This document shows, in pieces, positions 53,867 through 62,393 of a stretch of 64,000 nt of DNA. A model generated the notes under the pieces. The model worked only from the letters and a program-made list of their open reading frames with translations, ran no database searches and was not told where the DNA came from. Made by a program: the position numbers and the translations under genes. The DNA is from Pseudomonadota bacterium (GTDB lineage: Bacteria > Pseudomonadota > Gammaproteobacteria > Burkholderiales > Burkholderiaceae_B). Where the stretch lies: contig JAEWEV010000019.1 in assembly GCA_023389155.1 (NCBI GenBank), positions 1 to 64,000 on the forward strand, written 5' to 3'. Position 1 is the stretch's first letter. Every line of letters begins with the position of its first letter.

Positions 53867-54948
53867 AAGGAAATACTCTCTGTTGCATGCATGCGCACGT
53901 CATGAGGGATCGCATATGCGTCCAGCAGATTCAGCCATCCGGCCTTTACCGTTTCAGCAGCAAACGCGGCTTTGAGAGCAACATGTGGACGCTGCCCATC
54001 GCGCCAACACGCAATTGACGCATATACCTGTTCCGTATCATTGACATCCAGCGCCTGTCCTGTTCCGCACCCCACGATTTCGTCCACCGCGCCCAGACCG
54101 CGCTGGGCGATCACGGGCGTACCAACGCCATGTGCTTCGGCAAAGACCAAGCCAAATGTCTCTGCAAATTCTGATTGCGCATTGAACAGGCACAGACTGC
54201 GACGCATCTGGGCATGGACTTGAGCAGGCCTGAGCTTGCCCGTGTAATGCACGCCGTCGCACACGGGCAACGGCCGCTCAAGATACCCCGGGTTGCAAAC
54301 CAGCAGCAACAACTGGGGAATGCGTTCCCTCAGAAGAGAGAAGTTTTTCAGCACTTGGTGCAGACCCTTGTGAGGCGAGCTGGCAAACAGTAACTGGTTA
54401 CTATCTACCCGGGGCGGCGTTCCTCCATTCATTTCGTCTGCAATGGTCACGACAGGGTTATAGATCACACCGATCCTGCCGGCGATGACTGACGATTCGT
54501 CAATGCCCAATACATCGAGGCTATGTCGTCTGTGATAGTGCGACACACATACCATACTGGCATCGGCATCCAGCAGCAGTTGACCGGTATGCTGGTGCGT
54601 CTTGCCAATGAAATTATGGCGCCACAGGATCAGACGGGTATCAGGCCTGGCGTGCCTGCGCCAGAGCGCCAGCAACTTGACCGAATTAATAATAATGACA
54701 ATATCGAAATCGCGCTCTGCCGCCACACGGCGCCACTGACCTCCCGGTTCGTAGCGAACGCCATTTGCGCTGCTGACAGATTCGGTTCGACAGTGCTGCA
54801 GCACTGACAGATCGTGCTCAGAAGTCAGCATTTCCGCGACACGCGCCGCCGTAAGCTCTGTTCCGCCCATTGCCTCCTCTTGCCATGTCGTTGCGTCGTA
54901 AGGACGAGGGCAAAAGCCGTCAACAATGGCGATTTTCAGCCGACTCAT
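53863..54948 (-). CDS. GT4 glycosyltransferase
   Basis: A 361-residue GT-B enzyme. The N-terminal Rossmann half begins KIAIVDGFCPRPYD and has GGTELTAARVAEML, where GT4 proteins bind the acceptor. The donor-side motif is FAETFGLVFAEAHGVGTPVI (E-x7-E, around residue 270), and SSPHKGLHQVLKNF is the conserved segment near the domain junction. It should be a cytoplasmic retaining transferase using a nucleotide sugar. Overlaps of 4 bp on both sides place it firmly in the cluster. Confidence 0.87.
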   Translation of the reverse strand: MSRLKIAIVDGFCPRPYDATTWQEEAMGGTELTAARVAEMLTSEHDLSVLQHCRTESVSSANGVRYEPGGQWRRVAAERDFDIVIIINSVKLLALWRRHARPDTRLILWRHNFIGKTHQHTGQLLLDADASMVCVSHYHRRHSLDVLGIDESSVIAGRIGVIYNPVVTIADEMNGGTPPRVDSNQLLFASSPHKGLHQVLKNFSLLRERIPQLLLLVCNPGYLERPLPVCDGVHYTGKLRPAQVHAQMRRSLCLFNAQSEFAETFGLVFAEAHGVGTPVIAQRGLGAVDEIVGCGTGQALDVNDTEQVYASIACWRDGQRPHVALKAAFAAETVKAGWLNLLDAYAIPHDVRMHATESISL

Positions 54949-55880
54949 GATGTTCTTGCCGACTGCAACTGTGCCAGCACCCGCTCCCGTGACGCCGGGG
55001 TCATCAGCACATCTGACACGCCAAGCAATTGCCGGTTGGAAACAAAATCAATCTGCAGTTCAGACAAATCAAGGGGCTGTGGTGAGACTTTGCCCGTACG
55101 GCGCCACGTCGCAATGTCTTCCCAGATGGCAGCGCGATCCCGCAGACGGGACCCGCTGCGATAGTTCGATTTATCTGCCACCGTCAGCGAATCGTCATAC
55201 TCGAATTTGCGCAGTAGCACCTCTGGCACCAGACGCATGACCTCGCCCGCCATCAGCAGCCTGTTGCGCATCTCCCTGTCCTCTTCAATACAATCGCGAA
55301 ACCCCCCATAGCGCGCGAAGATGTCGGCACGAAACAGACCGGCGTTAATCAGAATCCAGTCTCCTGACTGCCCCGATCCACCCTGCATATTGGGAAAAAA
55401 ATCATCAACCATGCTCAGTGCATGCTGAACGATCAGCCGCGAACCATCCTGGCGAACCAGTTCGTGCTCGGTCAGAACCAGGCACAGGGGTAACGTCGCT
55501 TGCGGCACGGTGCCGAATGCCCCCCAGTTCATACTGCTGTCGACCATCACCTCGGAGTGGAAAAGCGTGCGCGCCTGAATCATCACCTTATCCGCCATGG
55601 GACGATCATCGGAATCATGAAAGGTGATGGCATCGGCCAGTGACAATGCAATGCCGGCATTTTTTGCCTGGGCCGTATTCACATTCCGGGCCAGGCGCAC
55701 ATAGACAAAATCGGGGTGATCAAAGAAGGACTGGAGTACATCACAGGTGTCATCGGTGGAGGCATCGTCGATAACGGTAACCTGGCAGTTCGGATAGCTC
55801 TGACTCAAGGCCGCCTGTACAGCATTGGCAATCAGATGGGCGCGATTGAACGTTGGAATAATAATGTTGATACGCTGCAT
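54945..55880 (-). CDS. GT2 glycosyltransferase
   Basis: A 311-residue GT-A enzyme with INIIIPTFNRAHLIANAVQA, VIDDASTDDT (nucleotide-binding) and the metal site HDSDD (88-92). CIEEDREMRNRLLMAG is the later ED motif. The last 100 residues are not recognised. I prefer ATG 55880, with GAG 7 nt upstream, to GTG 55892. It is the first gene of the glycan cluster, downstream of a 276-bp region with a candidate operator. Confidence 0.86.
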   Translation of the reverse strand: MQRINIIIPTFNRAHLIANAVQAALSQSYPNCQVTVIDDASTDDTCDVLQSFFDHPDFVYVRLARNVNTAQAKNAGIALSLADAITFHDSDDRPMADKVMIQARTLFHSEVMVDSSMNWGAFGTVPQATLPLCLVLTEHELVRQDGSRLIVQHALSMVDDFFPNMQGGSGQSGDWILINAGLFRADIFARYGGFRDCIEEDREMRNRLLMAGEVMRLVPEVLLRKFEYDDSLTVADKSNYRSGSRLRDRAAIWEDIATWRRTGKVSPQPLDLSELQIDFVSNRQLLGVSDVLMTPASRERVLAQLQSARTS

Positions 55881-56156
55881 ACAGTCACTCACACAAGCGT
55901 GAACAGGACTTCAGGGGAATGCAGATCGCCATTCCAAATTACATTTAATAATATAAACGGCCTGTAACCTTCTTACTGTACACTAGTTGTCAACAGTATG
56001 TGATGAGGTCAAATATTCAGCGAAAGTGAATGTCATGCGCAATATTGGTCAGAATTAGACAATCATCTGCCAAATTGTGTGGAAGGGCTGCCGAAGGCGC
56101 AGCCAGGCGGCCTGATGCAGCTCAAAACGGGCCTACGAGCTCGTAAATACGGGGGT
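55881..56156. promoter_or_regulatory. upstream region of the glycan cluster
   Basis: The region is AT-rich relative to its neighbours. On the minus strand a perfect TTGACA lies at 55993-55988, within the dyad TACTGT-N13-ACAGTA (55974-55998); no good -10 hexamer is found 16-18 bp further on. Nearer the end of the ABC operon lie a hairpin GGCTGC-N7-GCAGCC (56086-56104) and the 12-bp palindrome TACGAGCTCGTA (56134-56145); neither has a T-run. Confidence 0.4.
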
Positions 56157-56930
56157 CTATTTCAGATTTCCGGTCAGGAATGTTGCCAGCCGGGCACTTT
56201 TGGGTTTGCTCAGGATATCCTTTGGCGCGCCCTCCTCTTCGACCACACCCTGATGCAGAAACACGACATGGCTCGACACGCGCCGTGCGAATGCCATTTC
56301 GTGCGTCACAATAATCATGGTCCGGCCTTCTTCGGCCAGCTTTTGCATGACACGCAGCACTTCTCCCACCAGCTCGGGATCAAGTGCCGAGGTCGGTTCG
56401 TCAAAAAGCATGACTTCGGGCTCCAGAGCCAGCGCGCGGGCAATGGCAACGCGCTGCTGCTGCCCGCCTGACAGATGAACCGGGTATTTTGCGAGGGTAT
56501 CCAGGCTCAGACCGACCTTGAGCAGATTGCTTTCTGCCCTATGCTGTGCTTCCTGTTTCGAAATCCCCAGGACATTCACGGGTGCCGCCGTAATATTTTC
56601 CAGGACCGTCATGTGCGACCACAGATTAAAATGCTGGAATACCATGGCCAGCCGGGTGCGCATATACTGCAACTGCCTGCGATCTGCAGGCACGAGCGTA
56701 CCCTTGCGCTGTACGGTCTTGAGCTCTTCCCCATGGATGAAAATGCGTCCGGCATCGGGAGTTTCGAGAAAATTGATACAGCGCAAAAGCGTGCTTTTAC
56801 CCGAACCGCTGGATCCGATAATGCTGATCACATCGCCCTTGTTGGCAAGCAGGGAAACGCCCTTGAGCACCTCATTGCTACCGAAACGTTTGTGAATATC
56901 CTGAACGCGTAGATTTTCCATAGTGGTCAT
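56157..56930 (-). CDS. polar amino-acid ABC transporter ATP-binding protein (HisP/OccP type)
   Basis: A 257-residue ABC ATPase. Walker A GSSGSGKST, Q-loop VFQHFNLWSH, signature LSGGQQQR, Walker B VMLFDEPTSALD and VTHEMAFARR are intact. The insert GEELKTVQRKGTLVPADRRQ before the Q-loop is typical of the histidine/arginine/opine subgroup. It lies 4 bp after the permease gene and is last in the operon. Substrate most likely a basic or opine-like amino acid. Confidence 0.92.
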   Translation of the reverse strand: MTTMENLRVQDIHKRFGSNEVLKGVSLLANKGDVISIIGSSGSGKSTLLRCINFLETPDAGRIFIHGEELKTVQRKGTLVPADRRQLQYMRTRLAMVFQHFNLWSHMTVLENITAAPVNVLGISKQEAQHRAESNLLKVGLSLDTLAKYPVHLSGGQQQRVAIARALALEPEVMLFDEPTSALDPELVGEVLRVMQKLAEEGRTMIIVTHEMAFARRVSSHVVFLHQGVVEEEGAPKDILSKPKSARLATFLTGNLK

Positions 56931-56934
56931 CGTA

Positions 56935-57645
56935 TTAAACAGCAGCAGGCTTCAGAAAACCGAGCCATTTCCTTTCGGCCTTGCGAAACAGCGCAACCAG
57001 CACCATCGCCAGCGCGGCATAGAGGATGGCAGCAATACCAAAGGCAGGCAAGGAATTGAAGGTGGCGCTGTTAACATCGCGCGCAACCTTGAGTAATTCA
57101 GGAACCGTGGCCGTAAAGGCCAAAGATGTCGAATGCAATACCAGTATCACTTCATTGCTGTAATACGGCAAGGCGCGCCTGAAGGCGGATGGCAGAATCA
57201 CTTTGGTATACAGCCTGAAACGGGAAAAACCGAAGGCCTGTGCTGCTTCAATTTCGCCATGCGGGATAGAGCGGATCGCCCCGGCCAGCACTTCTGTCAT
57301 ATAGGCACAGGTATTGATGGTAAAAGCCAGAATGACACAGTTGAAGCCATCCCTGAAAAACGTCGCCAGCAGCGGCGTCTGGCGCACCACACTCAGGCTG
57401 AACAGGCCAGTGTAGACCAGCAGCAGCTGAACATACAGCGGCGTGCCCCGAAACACAAATGTGTAGATGCGTATTGGCGTACTGATCCAGCGGTTGGACG
57501 AACTGCGCCATATTGCCATGGGAATCGCCAGTACAGTACCAAACAGGACGGCAAGCAGCAATATCCAGATTGTCATGGCCAATCCCGTCATGGGAATGCC
57601 GAAACCCAGGTAAGCCTGCCAGTAACGATCCAGAATTTCGCTCAC
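56935..57645 (-). CDS. polar amino-acid ABC transporter permease (HisM type)
   Basis: A 236-residue permease with about five helices. It begins VSEILDRYWQAYLGFGIPMTGLA, and the EAA loop is SIPHGEIEAAQAFGFSRFRL. GTG 57645 has GGGAGG 8 nt upstream and overlaps the preceding stop by 4 bp (GTGA). The longer frame from 57723 has no such support. Confidence 0.9.
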   Translation of the reverse strand: MSEILDRYWQAYLGFGIPMTGLAMTIWILLLAVLFGTVLAIPMAIWRSSSNRWISTPIRIYTFVFRGTPLYVQLLLVYTGLFSLSVVRQTPLLATFFRDGFNCVILAFTINTCAYMTEVLAGAIRSIPHGEIEAAQAFGFSRFRLYTKVILPSAFRRALPYYSNEVILVLHSTSLAFTATVPELLKVARDVNSATFNSLPAFGIAAILYAALAMVLVALFRKAERKWLGFLKPAAV

Positions 57646-58328
57646 AGCCGCGCCTCCCGCACGCCAGCCGAATAGCGACGGTTCAGCCAGGACAGCACCA
57701 CAAGACTGACGGCAGTCATGCAAAGATAAATCGCTGCGGCGACCAGATTGAAGAAAAACAGTTGCTGCGTGCTGCGACCCGCCTGCTGCGTGACGGTCAC
57801 GATATCCAGCAGTCCGATAATGGACACCAGGGCGGTGGCCTTAATGATTACCTGCAGATTGTTATTCAGTCCAGGCAGGGCAAAGCGGACCAGTTGCGGC
57901 AGCAGGATGAGTCGAAACACCGTCAGGGCCGACATGCCCGTTGCATAGCCCGCCTCGAGCTGACCTCGCGGAACAGACTGGATGGCACCGCGAAACGTTT
58001 CGGTCATGTATGCGCCATAGATGAACGACAGCGTGGTCACACCAGCGGAGAAGGCATCCATCTGATACTGCGGCCAGCCTGCAAGATGACAGATGGCATT
58101 GATCAGTTCCTGCAGGTTATAGAATACGAGCAACATGATAACCAGATCGGGAACACTGCGGATCAATGTGGTGTAGCCGGTGGCCGTCCACCGCAGTACG
58201 GGATTGGACGAAAGCTTGCACATGGCCCCGATCATCCCGATGATGATCGAAAAAACCAGCGTCAACAGGGTCAGCAAACAGGTTGCGAGCGTACCGGCCC
58301 AAATCTGGGATCCATAACCGTACAGCAT
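57642..58328 (-). CDS. polar amino-acid ABC transporter permease (HisQ type)
   Basis: A 228-residue permease starting MLYGYGSQIWAGTLATCLL, with the EAA loop SVPRGQLEAGYATGMSALTV. I use ATG 58328 because AAGGA lies about 5 nt upstream and the protein then has the normal HisQ length; the frame is open to 58457. It pairs with the HisM-type subunit. Confidence 0.9.
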   Translation of the reverse strand: MLYGYGSQIWAGTLATCLLTLLTLVFSIIIGMIGAMCKLSSNPVLRWTATGYTTLIRSVPDLVIMLLVFYNLQELINAICHLAGWPQYQMDAFSAGVTTLSFIYGAYMTETFRGAIQSVPRGQLEAGYATGMSALTVFRLILLPQLVRFALPGLNNNLQVIIKATALVSIIGLLDIVTVTQQAGRSTQQLFFFNLVAAAIYLCMTAVSLVVLSWLNRRYSAGVREARL

Positions 58329-58411
58329 CGGGTTCCTTAAATATTGATTAATAACGCGATAAACGACTGACGCCGCAACTGGCACAAGCTGCGAGGGCAT
58401 GCAGTTATCGC

Positions 58412-58474
58412 GGGCAGATTGCCCTGCCCAAAATGCAAACTGCGCGGCAACCGGCAACAGGCCAATCCGCGCAG
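58412..58474 (-). repeat. two stem-loops between the binding-protein and permease genes
   Basis: CTGCGCGG and CCGCGCAG (58440-58474, perfect 8 bp, 19-nt loop) are followed on the minus strand by TTTGCATTTT. GGGCAG and CTGCCC (58412-58429) form a second 6-bp stem. They lie in the 162-bp gap after the binding-protein gene and probably reduce read-through to the permeases or stabilise the upstream mRNA. Confidence 0.6.
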
Positions 58475-58490
58475 CCCGGCAAGTTAAAGC

Positions 58491-59267
58491 TTACTCGTGT
58501 TCCTTTATGCCGTATTTTGTATAAGCTTCAAGAATTTTTGCGTACTCGCCATCCTGCTTCATGTCGGCAAGCGCCTTATCAATTTTACCTTTGAGTTCAG
58601 TGTCTTCCTTGCGCAGCCCGATGCCGTTGCCGTTGCCAAACACCTCGGCATCAGAGACGGCGGTGCCGACCAGCTTGAAGTTTTTGCCGTCTGGCGTATC
58701 AAAAAAGATTGTCGCTGCAGCAGCATCCTGCAAGGTTGCGTCTACCCTGCCCAGGGCCAGATCCTGCTTGGCCAGATCATCATTCTGATAGGAGACCAGA
58801 TTAATGCCCTTGCCCTTCCAGTGCTTGTCTGCATAGGCTGCCTGGGTGGTTCCCTGCACCACACCAACAGTTTTGCCTTTGAGCGATTCGGCCGTTGTAT
58901 CCAGACCCTCGCTGTCTTTGGGGACCATCAGGCGGGTGGAGCTGGCGTACATGACATCTGAGAACAGCACCTGTTTCTCACGCTCTTTGGTAATGGTCAT
59001 GCCAGACAGAATGCCATCGATTTTTTTGGCTTTCAGGGCCGGGATAACACCGTCAAAATTCATGCGAATCCACTCGCAATCGGCCTGGATTCGCTTGCAG
59101 ATGGATTTACCCATATCGACATCGATCCCAACCAGTTCCCCTTGCGGATTAACCGACTCGAAGGGCGCAAAAGTCGGATCAATGCCCAGGCGCAATTTGG
59201 CAGGTGCAGCGGACGCCGCTGCGGGTAACAACGCAGCCAGCATTGCTGCAACAAAAAGTTTTTTCAT
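58491..59267 (-). CDS. polar amino-acid periplasmic binding protein (ArgT/HisJ type)
   Basis: A 258-residue secreted protein. Signal peptide MKKLFVAAMLAALLPAAASA, then LRLGIDPTFAPFESVNPQGE and GIDVDMGKSICKRIQADCEW, the SBP_bac_3 family pattern close to lysine/arginine/ornithine- and histidine-binding proteins. ATG 59267 starts the signal peptide; the frame runs upstream to 59330. A possible -10 TATACT lies at 59305-59310 on the minus strand. First gene of the operon. Confidence 0.92.
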   Translation of the reverse strand: MKKLFVAAMLAALLPAAASAAPAKLRLGIDPTFAPFESVNPQGELVGIDVDMGKSICKRIQADCEWIRMNFDGVIPALKAKKIDGILSGMTITKEREKQVLFSDVMYASSTRLMVPKDSEGLDTTAESLKGKTVGVVQGTTQAAYADKHWKGKGINLVSYQNDDLAKQDLALGRVDATLQDAAAATIFFDTPDGKNFKLVGTAVSDAEVFGNGNGIGLRKEDTELKGKIDKALADMKQDGEYAKILEAYTKYGIKEHE

Positions 59268-59451
59268 TCCTAACCCCGGGATACATATCGTAAATAATTG
59301 CAGTAGTATAACGCCTTGTCCCGGTTTCACACATGGATTGCACTCGGGTTACAACGCGCGGACACGAGATTTTTGCACAATTTGCGCGGGTGTCTTCCGA
59401 TTTTTGTATGAAACCGACGTTTTTCCACCCGTTCGGCACGAGAATTCGACC

Positions 59452-60591
59452 ATGACCTCCTTCGAATCGGCAGATTTGCCCATCTTCAGGCTGTCTCCCG
59501 CCCAGCTCACCTATTCTCAGCTGCGCGCGTCATTCCTGAAAGCCGCCCATCACCGTGGCGCCAGCCTGCATTCCTACCCACATCCGCTAAAGGGCGTGGA
59601 AAACGAGAATCTGTGTACCGACGTGGCCATTGCAGGCGACCCTGCCGCCGAAAAATGGCTGGTTGTCGTCTCGGGTACGCATGGCGTGGAAGGCTATTAT
59701 GGTTCCATCTGCCAGACCCGCTTTGTGCTGGAACAGGATATCTCGCCCGCCGCTGGTATCGGCATCCTGCTCATCCACCTTATCAACCCTTACGGCACAT
59801 CCTGGAAGCGTCGGGTCAACGAAGACAACATAGACCTGAATCGCAATTACCTGGACTTCAGCAAGCCCTTGCCCGCCAATCCGGGATATGAAGCCGTTCA
59901 CGACCTGTTTACCACAGATATCCGCGACCCTGCCCAACGCGATGCCCGCGCTCAACGCTGGCAACAGACCGTGCAGGAAAAAGGTTATGCCGCGCTGATG
60001 AATATCGTAGAAGCAGGCCAGTATCAGCACCGCGACGGGCTCTATTACGGCGGTGATCAACCCAGCTGGTCCAATTTGACCATGCATCGAATTCTCAAAG
60101 ATCATTTGCCGGCACACGCAAGCGAAATCATCAGTTTTGATCTGCATACCGGTGCCGGCGATTTCGGGCACCCCATGCTCATGGCTATTGCCGAGCAGGA
60201 CTATCCGGGTATTGCACGCGCCCGTTCAATTTATGGCCCCTGGCTTTATACCGTGATTACCGGCGCCAACCATGCCAGCGATACCGGCATCTCCGCCGCA
60301 GCCACGGGCTACACCTCTGCAGCCATGGTCCGCCTGTTCGAGGATCGCGCCTTCACACAATTGGTCGTCGAATGCGGAACCTACAGCAGCCAGGAGGTCG
60401 GGCAGCCGGCACTGCTGGCCGATCATTTTCTGCATCTTTACGGCGACCCTGGCTCGGAAGAAGGTATAGAAATCAAGCGGCGCCTGCTCGAATTCTTCTT
60501 CCCATCCGATCCTGACTGGCAGGCGCTGGTGCAGTTCCGGACACGGCAAATACTGGAGCGGGCAGTCCAGGCGCTGCGCAGTCCCGGTTAG
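59452..60591 (+). CDS. DUF2817 (M14-like metallopeptidase fold) protein
   Basis: A 379-residue protein related to zinc carboxypeptidases of clan MC. VVVSGTHGVEGYYGS contains the H-x2-E zinc-ligand pattern, NPYGTSWKRRVNEDNIDLNRNY is the M14 substrate-binding block and SFDLHTGAGDFGHP holds the third His. VVECGTYSSQE may provide the catalytic Glu. No signal peptide is evident, so it is probably cytoplasmic. Substrate unknown. The frame is open far upstream across the divergent gene, but only ATG 59452 gives the family start. A strong terminator follows. Confidence 0.85.
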   Translation: MTSFESADLPIFRLSPAQLTYSQLRASFLKAAHHRGASLHSYPHPLKGVENENLCTDVAIAGDPAAEKWLVVVSGTHGVEGYYGSICQTRFVLEQDISPAAGIGILLIHLINPYGTSWKRRVNEDNIDLNRNYLDFSKPLPANPGYEAVHDLFTTDIRDPAQRDARAQRWQQTVQEKGYAALMNIVEAGQYQHRDGLYYGGDQPSWSNLTMHRILKDHLPAHASEIISFDLHTGAGDFGHPMLMAIAEQDYPGIARARSIYGPWLYTVITGANHASDTGISAAATGYTSAAMVRLFEDRAFTQLVVECGTYSSQEVGQPALLADHFLHLYGDPGSEEGIEIKRRLLEFFFPSDPDWQALVQFRTRQILERAVQALRSPG

Positions 60592-60834
60592 CAAGCAGTA
60601 CGCTGATGACAAACTGGCACTATTGGAGTGCCATCGCAAAAAAGGGCAGAAAAGTCGCGTGGCCTCTCTGCCCTTTTCTTTGGCCTGCCATGTCTGAGCA
60701 CCGCCTGAAACCCAAATGAAAATCCGTCGATTGCCGGCAAGTCTTTCACTTTCCGATACAATCATTATTGCTGGCAGCGCAAACCGCGCCCGCCAGCGTA
60801 TTGCACCAAACCTTCAACCCGAGACATACCTATC
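60592..60834 (+). promoter_or_regulatory. region before the tautomerase gene
   Basis: Besides the terminator, this gap holds the 10-bp palindrome TTGCCGGCAA (60731-60740) and a TACAAT at 60757-60762, which could be a -10 element. TTGCCG is 20 bp from it, longer than usual, so the promoter is uncertain. Confidence 0.3.
60640..60680 (+). terminator. Rho-independent terminator after the DUF2817 gene
   Basis: AAAAGGGCAGA (60640-60650) and TCTGCCCTTTT (60667-60677) form a perfect 11-bp stem with a 16-nt loop, followed by CTTT. A-rich 5' and T-rich 3' flanks mean it could work in both directions. Confidence 0.8.
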
Positions 60835-61221
60835 ATGCCTATTCTTCAAGTTCAGGTGACCGCCGGTCGCAGCCAGCAACAAAAAACCGCCTTCCTGCAA
60901 AATGCAACGAAAGCCATTGAAGAAACGCTGAACGCAGCGCTTCCCAGCATCCGCATCTCACTGCAGGAAGTGGAGCAGCAGGATTCCATTGTTGCCGGAC
61001 AGATCGGGGCCGAGTTTGTCAATATTGTCGCCTATCTGCTGTCGGGTCGGGACGATGAACTCAAGGCGAATTTCATGGCGGCGATCAACAAGACGGCTGC
61101 CACCTGCCTGAACGTGCCCGACACCTGCATCCGTACCCTGGTCATTGATGTGGCGCCAGAGCATATGGGCGTGCAGGAAGGCCTGAGCGCCAAAGCGTTC
61201 CGGGCCCGCAATTCCGGCTGA
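60835..61221 (+). CDS. tautomerase-superfamily protein (4-oxalocrotonate tautomerase-like)
   Basis: A 128-residue protein starting MPILQVQVTAGRSQQQK; Pro2, exposed after Met removal, would be the catalytic base. The length is twice that of a 60-residue 4-OT subunit, and the second half has its own beta-strand-like segment CIRTLVIDVAPEHMG, so it looks like a two-module member. The second module does not begin with proline. The reaction is unknown. It is 218 bp upstream of tctC and separated by a hairpin, so probably separately transcribed. Confidence 0.8.
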   Translation: MPILQVQVTAGRSQQQKTAFLQNATKAIEETLNAALPSIRISLQEVEQQDSIVAGQIGAEFVNIVAYLLSGRDDELKANFMAAINKTAATCLNVPDTCIRTLVIDVAPEHMGVQEGLSAKAFRARNSG

Positions 61222-61252
61222 TTGCCCGCTTCACCCGCACCATCACAACACC

Positions 61253-61280
61253 GCAGCCGGCATACGCTGCCGGTTGCTGC
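61253..61280 (+). repeat. stem-loop after the tautomerase gene
   Basis: GCAGCCGGCA and TGCCGGTTGCTGC pair (two-base bulge) around TACGC. No T-run follows. A possible factor-dependent end of the tautomerase transcript. Confidence 0.4.
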
Positions 61281-61366
61281 AGCCCACATCAAACTGCAGC
61301 AGGCCCCCGTATGGCCTGTCGCCATGGATTGCCTGTCACAATAGTTGCGGTACTCCATTTCCCTTA

Positions 61367-61396
61367 TTGACAATCCCTCCTGATCCAACCTATTCT
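61367..61396 (+). promoter_or_regulatory. candidate promoter of tctCBA
   Basis: A perfect TTGACA (61367-61372) and TATTCT (61391-61396) are separated by 18 bp, giving a start near 61403, about 37 nt before the tctC ATG. Confidence 0.6.
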
Positions 61397-61439
61397 CTCC
61401 TGATAATTTCCAAATACAACAAAACTTTTCGGAGTGGAC

Positions 61440-62393
61440 ATGAAACTATCAGGCATTCTTCGGTCGTGCATCGCAGCTACGACTTTCTTCGCAGCGGCAG
61501 CCAGTGCCCAGGTCAGCGTCATGTTGCCTGCCAATCCCGGCGGGGGCTGGGACGGTACCGGGCGTCAGGCATTTTCAGCAATGAACAAGGCAGGTATCTA
61601 TACCGGCAGCGTCAACTTCACCAATAAAGGTGGCGCTGGCGGAACCATCGGACTGGCCGAATTCCAGAACGGCACCACCGGCAAGCCGGATAGCCTGGCC
61701 GTCTTTGGCGCCATTACAGTTGGTGCGATCACACTCAACAAATCGCCCATCGACCTTTCCAAATTCAAACCCGTTGCGCGCCTCACTGCAGAATACCTGG
61801 TGCTGGCTGTGCGTCCGGACTCCCCCTATAAAACACTGGCAGACTTTGCCAAGGCACTCAAGGAAAATCCCGGTGGCACACCAGTGGGCGGCGGCTCAGC
61901 GGGTGGTGTGGACCACATTGCCCTTGCCCTGCTGGCACAGGCCAGCGACACGCCAGTCAACAAGCTGAACTATATTCCTCAGGCAGGTGGCGCCGATACG
62001 GTGACCGGGATTGTCAACGGCACGCTCAAGGCAGGAATTTCCGGCATCTCCGAATTCCAGCAATTTGCCAAAGCTGGCCGCGTCAAAATTCTGGGAATCA
62101 CCTCTGCAGAACGCATGAAGGGCGTGGATGCGCCAACGTTCAAGGAAGCCGGCTACGATGTTGAACTGGCCAACTGGCGTGGCATTCTTGGATCCGTTGA
62201 TATGCCCGAAGACAATTACAAAGTCTGGGTAGACCGCTTTACCAAGCTTAATGACAGCGATGCATGGAAGGAAACCATGGCCACACAGGGCTGGGATCAA
62301 TTCTTCCTGGCAGGTCCGGAATTTGGCACGTTCATCAACGAAGAGAGTGAGCGAATCAACACGATCCTGAAGGACGCAGGCCTTGCAAAATAA
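61440..62393 (+). CDS. tctC: tripartite tricarboxylate transporter binding protein TctC (Bug family)
   Basis: A 317-residue periplasmic receptor. Signal peptide MKLSGILRSCIAATTFFAAAASAQ; mature start VSVMLPANPGGGWDGTGRQ is the Bug-family ligand loop, and NKGGAGGTIGLAEF and PVGGGSAGGVDHIAL are the second and third contacts. It would deliver a carboxylate such as citrate to TctAB. ATG 61440 follows GGAG at 5 nt; GTG 61434 is less likely. Confidence 0.92.
   Translation: MKLSGILRSCIAATTFFAAAASAQVSVMLPANPGGGWDGTGRQAFSAMNKAGIYTGSVNFTNKGGAGGTIGLAEFQNGTTGKPDSLAVFGAITVGAITLNKSPIDLSKFKPVARLTAEYLVLAVRPDSPYKTLADFAKALKENPGGTPVGGGSAGGVDHIALALLAQASDTPVNKLNYIPQAGGADTVTGIVNGTLKAGISGISEFQQFAKAGRVKILGITSAERMKGVDAPTFKEAGYDVELANWRGILGSVDMPEDNYKVWVDRFTKLNDSDAWKETMATQGWDQFFLAGPEFGTFINEESERINTILKDAGLAK

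Noticed and set aside
58846..59451. N-terminal 200-residue extension of the DUF2817 protein
   Set aside because: The extension runs antisense to the amino-acid binding-protein gene and its upstream region; the family start at ATG 59452 explains the protein without it.
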